From Paractinoplanes bogorensis (GTDB lineage: Bacteria > Actinomycetota > Actinomycetes > Mycobacteriales > Micromonosporaceae): a stretch of DNA of 64,000 bases. Under the pieces are notes generated by a model. The model was given only the letters and a program-made list of their open reading frames with translations, searched no databases and was not told the DNA's origin. The position numbers were made by a program, and so were the translations under genes. Each line of letters begins with the position of its first letter. Positions within the stretch are counted from its first letter, which is position 1. The stretch covers positions 1-64,000 of the forward strand of contig NZ_JAHKKG010000001.1 of assembly GCF_018829635.1 (NCBI RefSeq), written 5' to 3'. Shown piece by piece: positions 58,872 to 64,000 of the stretch.

Positions 58872-60257
58872 ATGCGAGCGCATGAGGCCGGGGCGCTGCA
58901 CGGCGACCTCGGGCAGCGGGGTCCGGCCTGGCTGCGGACCCCCGACGACGTGAACGCGCTGGTGCCGCAGCTCTGGCCGCGGACCGTGAACCGGGCCGCG
59001 GCCGGGCACCTCGAGATCGGCGGCGTCAGCGTCCTCGACCTCGCCGCCGAGCACGGCACGCCGGCCTACCTGCTGGACGAGGACGACCTGCGGGCCCGCT
59101 GCCGTGACTTCGCGTCCGCGTTCGCCGGGTGTGACGTCTATTACGCGGGCAAGTCGTTCCTGTGCAAGGCCGTCGTCCGGGTCATCGACGAGGAGGGCCT
59201 GTACCTCGATGTCTGCTCGGGCGGCGAGCTCGCGGTCGCGCTGGCGGCCGGGTTCCCGGGCGAGCGGATGGGCTTCCACGGCAACAACAAGTCGCTGTCG
59301 GAGCTGCGCCGGGCCCTCGAGGCCGGGGTGGGCCGGATCATCGTCGACTCGTTCGACGAGATCGACCGGCTGACCGAATTGGCAAAAAAATACAACAAGA
59401 GCCCCAATGTTCTCGTACGCGTCACGGTGGGTGTCGAGGCGCACACGCACGAGTTCATCGCGACCGCCCACGAGGACCAGAAGTTCGGCTTCTCGCTGGC
59501 CGGCGGCGCGGCGTTCCAGGCCGCCGTCAAGATCCTGGACGAGGGCGTGCTCAACCTCCAGGGGCTGCACTCGCACATCGGCTCGCAGATCTTCGACACC
59601 AGCGGCTTCGAGGTCGCGGCGCGCCGGGTGCTCGAGCTGCAGGCGCAGATCCGCGACGCGCGCGGGGTCGAGCTGGCCGACCTCGACCTGGGCGGCGGCT
59701 TCGGCATCGCCTACACCACCCAGGACGACCCCAGCACCCCGGGCGACCTGGCCAAACGGCTCAACAAGATCGTCGAGTCGGAATGCGACCTGGCCAACCT
59801 GCGCAAGCCGCGTCTCTCGATCGAGCCCGGGCGCGCGATCGTCGGTCCCGCGGTCCTGACCCTGTACGAGGTCGGCACGGTCAAAGACGTCGACGGCATC
59901 CGGACGTACGTGAGTGTCGACGGCGGCATGAGCGACAACATCCGGACGGCGCTCTACGACGCCTCCTACTCGGCGACCGTGGCCGGCCGAGCCAGCGACG
60001 CCGAGCCGTTGCTGGCCCGCGTGGTGGGAAAGCATTGTGAATCCGGGGACATCGTCGTGAAGGATGAATTCCTGCCCGCCGACGTGCAGCCCGGAGATCT
60101 TCTTGCCGTGCCCGGCACCGGCGCCTACTGCCGGAGCATGGCCAGCAACTACAACCACGTCCCTCGGCCGCCCGTGGTGGCGGTGCGCGACGGCGCCTCG
60201 CGCGTGATCGTGCGGCGGGAGACCGAGGACGACCTGCTCGCATTGGATGTTGGATGA
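58872..60257 (+). CDS. lysA: Diaminopimelate decarboxylase
   Basis: The 461-aa PLP enzyme makes lysine from meso-diaminopimelate. The PLP lysine is in YYAGKSF, with GLHSHIGSQ, GGGFGIAY and EPGRAIVG of the group IV decarboxylase family and a C-terminal Cys in CESGDIV. It starts 2 nt after argS and overlaps hom by ATGA, so one message is likely. Confidence 0.97.
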   Translation: MRAHEAGALHGDLGQRGPAWLRTPDDVNALVPQLWPRTVNRAAAGHLEIGGVSVLDLAAEHGTPAYLLDEDDLRARCRDFASAFAGCDVYYAGKSFLCKAVVRVIDEEGLYLDVCSGGELAVALAAGFPGERMGFHGNNKSLSELRRALEAGVGRIIVDSFDEIDRLTELAKKYNKSPNVLVRVTVGVEAHTHEFIATAHEDQKFGFSLAGGAAFQAAVKILDEGVLNLQGLHSHIGSQIFDTSGFEVAARRVLELQAQIRDARGVELADLDLGGGFGIAYTTQDDPSTPGDLAKRLNKIVESECDLANLRKPRLSIEPGRAIVGPAVLTLYEVGTVKDVDGIRTYVSVDGGMSDNIRTALYDASYSATVAGRASDAEPLLARVVGKHCESGDIVVKDEFLPADVQPGDLLAVPGTGAYCRSMASNYNHVPRPPVVAVRDGASRVIVRRETEDDLLALDVG

Positions 60258-61573
60258 CCCAGGGTGAACCAAAGAAGCCCGTCCGCCTGGCCCTGCTGGG
60301 CTGTGGCACGGTCGGGTCGGAAGTCGTACGCCTGCTGCACGACCAGGCCGGTGATCTGACGGCCCGGATCGGCGCCCCGATCGAGATCGTCGGGGTCGCG
60401 GTCCGCCGCATCGGCCGCGAGCGCGGTGACCTGCCGATCGACTCGAGCCTGTTCACCACCGACGCGCTGGGTCTGATCAAGCGCGACGACGTGGACGTGG
60501 TGGTCGAGGTGGTGGGCGGCATCGAGCCGGCCCGCACCTGGCTGGTCGAGGCGCTGCGGGCGGGCAAGAGCGTGGTCACGGCGAACAAGGCGCTGCTGGC
60601 CGAGGACGGCGCGGCGCTGCACGACGCGGCCACCGAGGGCGGTGCCGACCTCTACTACGAGGCGTCCGTGGCCGGCGCGATCCCGCTGCTGCGCCCGCTG
60701 CGCGAGTCGCTGCACGGCGACCGGGTCACCCGGGTCACCGGCATCGTGAACGGCACGACCAACTTCATCCTCTCGTCGATGGACACCTCGGGCGCCGGGT
60801 TCAGCGAGGCCCTCGACGAGGCGACCGAGCTGGGCTACGCCGAGGCCGACCCGACGGCCGACGTCGAGGGCTTCGACGCCGCGGCCAAGGCGGCCATCCT
60901 CGCCTCGCTGGCGTTCCACTCCCGGGTCACCGCGGCCGACGTGTTCCGCGAGGGCATGACCGGGGTGACCGCGGGCGACATGGCCAGCGCCAAGGAGATG
61001 GGCTGCACGATCAAGCTGCTGTGCATCGCCGAGCGCGGGCCCGACTCGTCCGGGCAGGAGTCGATCTCCGTACGCGTGCACCCGGCGATGATCCCGCGGA
61101 GCCACCCGCTGGCCGGGGTCGGCGACGCCTTCAACGCCGTGTTCGTCGAGGCCGAGGCGGCCGGTCAGCTCATGTTCTACGGCCGCGGGGCGGGTGGCAC
61201 GCCGACCGCCAGCGCGGTGCTGGGCGACATCGTGGCGGCCGCGCGCAACAAGCTGTCCGGCACCCGAGCACCGAGCGAGAGCAATTACGCCGATCTTCCC
61301 GTACGCCCGATCGGCGAGGCCCTGACGAGATATCACATCAGTCTCGACGTGGCCGAACGCCCGGGCGTGCTGGCCAGTGTGGCCGGTGTCTTCGCCCAGC
61401 ACGAGGTGTCGATCGCGACGGTCCGCCAGTCGGGCCGGGCCGAGGACGCCAAACTGGTGATCGTCACCCACGGTGCGCCGGACGCCAATCTGGCCGCCAC
61501 CGTCGAAGACCTGTCGGGGTTGGACATCGTGCGCTCGATCGCCAGCGTGCTGCGGGTCGAGGGCGGCGCCTGA
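60254..61573 (+). CDS. hom: Homoserine dehydrogenase
   Basis: The 439-aa NADPH enzyme reduces aspartate semialdehyde to homoserine, at the branch to threonine and methionine. The Rossmann loop [15 protein letters not shown] and the VNGTTNFIL active-site motif are present. A C-terminal ACT domain (about 360-439) gives feedback control by threonine. The ATG overlaps the lysA stop. Confidence 0.97.
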   Translation: MTQGEPKKPVRLALLGCGTVGSEVVRLLHDQAGDLTARIGAPIEIVGVAVRRIGRERGDLPIDSSLFTTDALGLIKRDDVDVVVEVVGGIEPARTWLVEALRAGKSVVTANKALLAEDGAALHDAATEGGADLYYEASVAGAIPLLRPLRESLHGDRVTRVTGIVNGTTNFILSSMDTSGAGFSEALDEATELGYAEADPTADVEGFDAAAKAAILASLAFHSRVTAADVFREGMTGVTAGDMASAKEMGCTIKLLCIAERGPDSSGQESISVRVHPAMIPRSHPLAGVGDAFNAVFVEAEAAGQLMFYGRGAGGTPTASAVLGDIVAAARNKLSGTRAPSESNYADLPVRPIGEALTRYHISLDVAERPGVLASVAGVFAQHEVSIATVRQSGRAEDAKLVIVTHGAPDANLAATVEDLSGLDIVRSIASVLRVEGGA

Positions 61574-61661
61574 AGTCCCGAATATTGAACATCCGGTCTC
61601 AGGATTCGGCAGTCTGCGACACTCTTGGGGCCCGTCGAGGACAAGCGTGAGGAGCACAGTC

Positions 61662-62711
61662 ATGTACCGGGGACTCATCGAGGCATATCGGGACCGCCTT
61701 CCGGTCACCGACAAGACCCCGGTGATCACGCTGCACGAGGGCAACACGCCGCTCGTGCCGGCACCCGTGCTGTCCGCTCGCACGGGGGCCGACGTCTACC
61801 TCAAGGTCGAGGGGGCCAACCCGACCGGCTCGTTCAAGGACCGCGGCATGACCATGGCCGTGTCCAAGGCGGTCGAGGAGGGTGCCAAGGCGATCATCTG
61901 CGCCTCCACCGGCAACACCAGTGCCTCGGCCGCCGCCTACGCGGCCAGGGCCGGTGTCACCTGCGCGGTGCTCGTGCCGCAGGGCAAGATCGCGCTCGGC
62001 AAGCTGGCCCAGGCCCTCGTCCACGGCGCGAAGCTGCTGCAGGTCAACGGCAACTTCGACGACTGCCTGGCGCTGGCCTCCAAGCTGTCCCAGGACTTCC
62101 CGGTCTCCCTGGTCAACTCGGTCAACATCTTCCGGCTGCACGGCCAGAAGACGGCGTCCTTCGAGATCGTCGAGGCGCTGGGCGACGCGCCCGACATCCA
62201 CTGCCTCCCGGTCGGCAACGCGGGCAACATCTCGGCCTACTGGATGGGCTACCAGGAGGACCACGCGGCGGGCAACAGCACCCGGCTGCCGAAGATGTAC
62301 GGCTTCCAGGCCTCCGGCGCGGCGCCGATCGTCACCGGCAAGGTCGTCGAGGAACCGTCGACGATCGCCACCGCCATCCGGATCGGCAACCCGGCCAGCT
62401 GGACCAAGGCACTGGACGCGCGGGACACCTCGGGCGGCCTGATCGCCTCGGTCACCGACCGCGAGATCCTCTCGGCCTACCGGCTGCTCGCCCGCGAGGT
62501 CGGCGTCTTCGTCGAGCTGGGCAGCGCGGCCAGCGTGGCCGGCCTGCTGCAGTCGGCCGCCGAGGGCAAGATCCCGGCCGGCTCGCGGGTGGTCTGCACG
62601 GTCACCGGCCACGGGCTCAAGGACCCGGAGTGGGCGATCTCGACCGCCCCGTCGCCCACCACCATCCAGAACGACGTGCTGATCGCGGCCCGCGAGCTAG
62701 GCCTGGCCTGA
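61662..62711 (+). CDS. thrC: Threonine synthase
   Basis: The 349-aa PLP enzyme converts O-phosphohomoserine to threonine. The PLP lysine lies in SFKDRGM, with the glycine-rich phosphate loop [10 protein letters not shown] 61662 follows GTGAGGA. It lies 88 nt after hom, in the same direction. The 3' end overlaps the convergent MarR gene by 15 nt. No homoserine kinase gene follows in this window. Confidence 0.97.
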   Translation: MYRGLIEAYRDRLPVTDKTPVITLHEGNTPLVPAPVLSARTGADVYLKVEGANPTGSFKDRGMTMAVSKAVEEGAKAIICASTGNTSASAAAYAARAGVTCAVLVPQGKIALGKLAQALVHGAKLLQVNGNFDDCLALASKLSQDFPVSLVNSVNIFRLHGQKTASFEIVEALGDAPDIHCLPVGNAGNISAYWMGYQEDHAAGNSTRLPKMYGFQASGAAPIVTGKVVEEPSTIATAIRIGNPASWTKALDARDTSGGLIASVTDREILSAYRLLAREVGVFVELGSAASVAGLLQSAAEGKIPAGSRVVCTVTGHGLKDPEWAISTAPSPTTIQNDVLIAARELGLA

Positions 62712-63152
62712 CTCCGGGCCCGCCTCGGCGGCCTTGATGATCAGCGTGGTCGCCTGAGCGACCAGATCGAGCTCCTCGGCTGAGAGACGGCTGAGGAGCG
62801 CGCGCATCTTCTCCTCACCGGCGTTGAAGATGCTCCCGATGAGATCGCGGCCCGTGCGTGTCAGCGCGATCCGGCGTACGCGCCGGTCGTGCGGATCCTC
62901 CGCGCGCGCCACCAGATCCTGCACCACGAGCCGGTCGATCATGCCGGTCAGCGCGGCCGCGCCGATCCCGACCATGCCGGCCAGCTCGCTGCCCGAGACA
63001 GAGCCGTGGCGGGCGAGCAGCATGAGGATCCTGAGCTGCGACAACGTCAGGTGCGAGGAGAAGAGCGGATCGGCCCGGTCCTCGGCGATCAGCTCCTGCA
63101 GCCGCTGCTGCGCGCCCATAATGTCCGCAATGAGCGCAGCCTTGGTGGGCAC
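62697..63152 (-). CDS. MarR-family regulator
   Basis: The 151-aa protein has the MarR winged helix ([55 protein letters not shown] wing). It probably represses the divergent RND-efflux gene in response to a drug or phenolic ligand. GTG 63152 is chosen, though the ribosome site is weak. Confidence 0.87.
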   Translation of the reverse strand: MPTKAALIADIMGAQQRLQELIAEDRADPLFSSHLTLSQLRILMLLARHGSVSGSELAGMVGIGAAALTGMIDRLVVQDLVARAEDPHDRRVRRIALTRTGRDLIGSIFNAGEEKMRALLSRLSAEELDLVAQATTLIIKAAEAGPESGQA

Positions 63153-63300
63153 AGTCTCGCCGGTGATCTCGAGTCTCCTTGTGTGTCGCGCCGATGGCTG
63201 ACCTGGGTCCCCATCCGACCGCCCCGCCCGCCACCCGAAGCGGAAGAAGGGCACTTTTTCAAGGCGGACGGTACCAGCGCGCCCCGGCGGAAAACCATTT

Positions 63301-63347
63301 GTTCGTGTCGGGCAAACTATTAGTGCTGGACGAACTTTTACCGGGGG
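63301..63347. promoter_or_regulatory. Candidate MarR operator and RND promoter
   Basis: GTTCGT (63301-63306) and ACGAAC (63330-63335) form an inverted pair around AT-rich text (CAAACTATTAGT) that supplies -10-like boxes. A GGGGGAG ribosome site follows at 63341-63347. Confidence 0.5.
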
Positions 63348-63353
63348 AGCGCA

Positions 63354-64000
63354 CATGTCATTCCTGACCCGGATGAGCCTCGCCAACAGAGGCCTCGTCG
63401 CCCTGATCGCCGTCGTTATAGCCGGCTTCGGGATCTTCGCCATCCCATCGCTGAAACAGCAGCTGTTCCCGTCGATCGAGTTCCCCGCGGCCTTCGTGAC
63501 CGCGACCCTGCCGGGGGCCGGCCCCGAGATCATCCAGGATCAGATCACGGAACCGCTGGAAGACGCGGCCAAGGGCCTCGACGGCATCGACAGCGTCACG
63601 TCGAGCACCCGCGAGGGCATCGCGACCGTGACCGTCGCCTTCGTCTTCGGCACCGACATCGACCAGGCGGTCAACCAGCTCACCACCGCGGTCAACCGGG
63701 TGCAGCCGACCCTGCCTGACAACGTCACCCCGACGATCTTCGCGGGCGGCACCGACGACATCCCGGCGATCGTGCTGGCCGCCTCGGGCGGCGGTGACGA
63801 GAGTGCCCTGCTCGACAAGCTCAACGCCACCGTCGTGCCCGAGCTCAACGCGATCAGCGGGGTGCGCGACACCCAGATCACCGGCGCCCGCGCGGCCCAG
63901 GTCGTGATCACCCCCGACCTGCCCAAGCTGACCGCGGCCGGCGTCAACCCGCAGGCGATCACCACCGTGCTCCAGCAGAACGGCATCTCGGTGCCGGCCG
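63354..64000 (+). CDS. RND-family efflux transporter (partial)
   Basis: The reading frame stays open to the end of the window (215 codons seen). It starts SFLTRMSLANRGLVALIAVV, the first membrane helix of an RND (AcrB/MMPL-like) pump, then a periplasmic-type loop with LPGAGPEIIQDQITEPLED and GTDIDQAVNQLTTAVNRVQPTLP, as in HAE-type exporters. The ATG follows GGGGGAG. It is divergent from the MarR gene, which likely controls it. Only the N-terminal part is visible. Confidence 0.9.

Noticed and set aside
60149..61783. Long antisense frame over lysA and hom
   Set aside because: Same reason: a compositional shadow of two conserved enzymes.

Overview
The window is high-GC chromosomal DNA with frequent GTG starts, 1-4 nt ATGA/GTGA/TGATG gene overlaps, several apparently leaderless genes, zinc-binding anti-sigma factors and PknB-type kinases. 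This points to a filamentous actinomycete. The argS-lysA-hom-thrC order, the large set of one-component regulators and the secreted chitin/glucan hydrolases fit Micromonosporaceae (Actinoplanes-like); the family placement is inference.

Layout: 0-5.7 kb holds a repeat-bearing lipoprotein, a stand-alone clpP, a small membrane protein, the ddaH-rocD arginine/ornithine pair and an FHA protein. 5.9-8.6 kb holds an LppX-like lipoprotein and a coupled patatin/PlsC-like lipid pair. 8.6-9.7 kb is decayed DNA with a repeat copy and a frameshifted gene. 9.7-14.4 kb holds a Nei-type glycosylase, a polysaccharide deacetylase, a CoA-disulfide-reductase-like flavoprotein and a GCS2 ligase. 14.5-18.6 kb is a secreted polysaccharide-degradation block (GH16-CBM6 and two CBM-GH18 chitinases). 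18.6-25.2 kb holds DedA, a PadR regulator with three paralogous membrane proteins, a GH13 enzyme and an SDR. 25.2-27.9 kb holds a lipoprotein plus ATP-grasp pair resembling the E. coli ygiB-ygiC arrangement and two small membrane proteins. 27.9-32.0 kb holds an oxidoreductase and two divergent ECF sigma systems. 32-43 kb mixes regulators (AraC, STAS, TetR-DHA2 efflux, ArsR-like), a serine hydrolase, a PknB-type kinase and a PEP-mutase-like enzyme. 43-44.4 kb is decayed or repeat-rich. 44.4-54.9 kb is a redox/efflux cluster (MerR-SDR, three aldo/keto reductases, an NADP-binding reductase, two MFS pumps, an XRE regulator, DUF2255, an AhpD-like protein and a zinc alcohol dehydrogenase). 55.5-64 kb is core: tRNA-Arg, DUF305/DUF3105, argS-lysA-hom-thrC, then a MarR/RND-efflux divergon cut by the window end.

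The most distinctive signal is in the redox cluster. Two intergenic regions 4.6 kb apart (48433-48532 and 53060-53159) are gap-free 100-bp duplicates. They share a 27-bp identical core and identically placed -10 boxes in both directions. They sit in front of the AKR operon/MFS divergon and the XRE-AKR-MFS/DUF2255-CMD-ADH divergon, which predicts one shared regulon, possibly under the XRE protein. Other new-looking signals are a 141-bp interspersed repeat in three places, seven 26-bp tandem repeats between two paralogous membrane-protein genes, and back-to-back divergent ECF promoters. All functional statements come from sequence reading and family knowledge; no searches were run.
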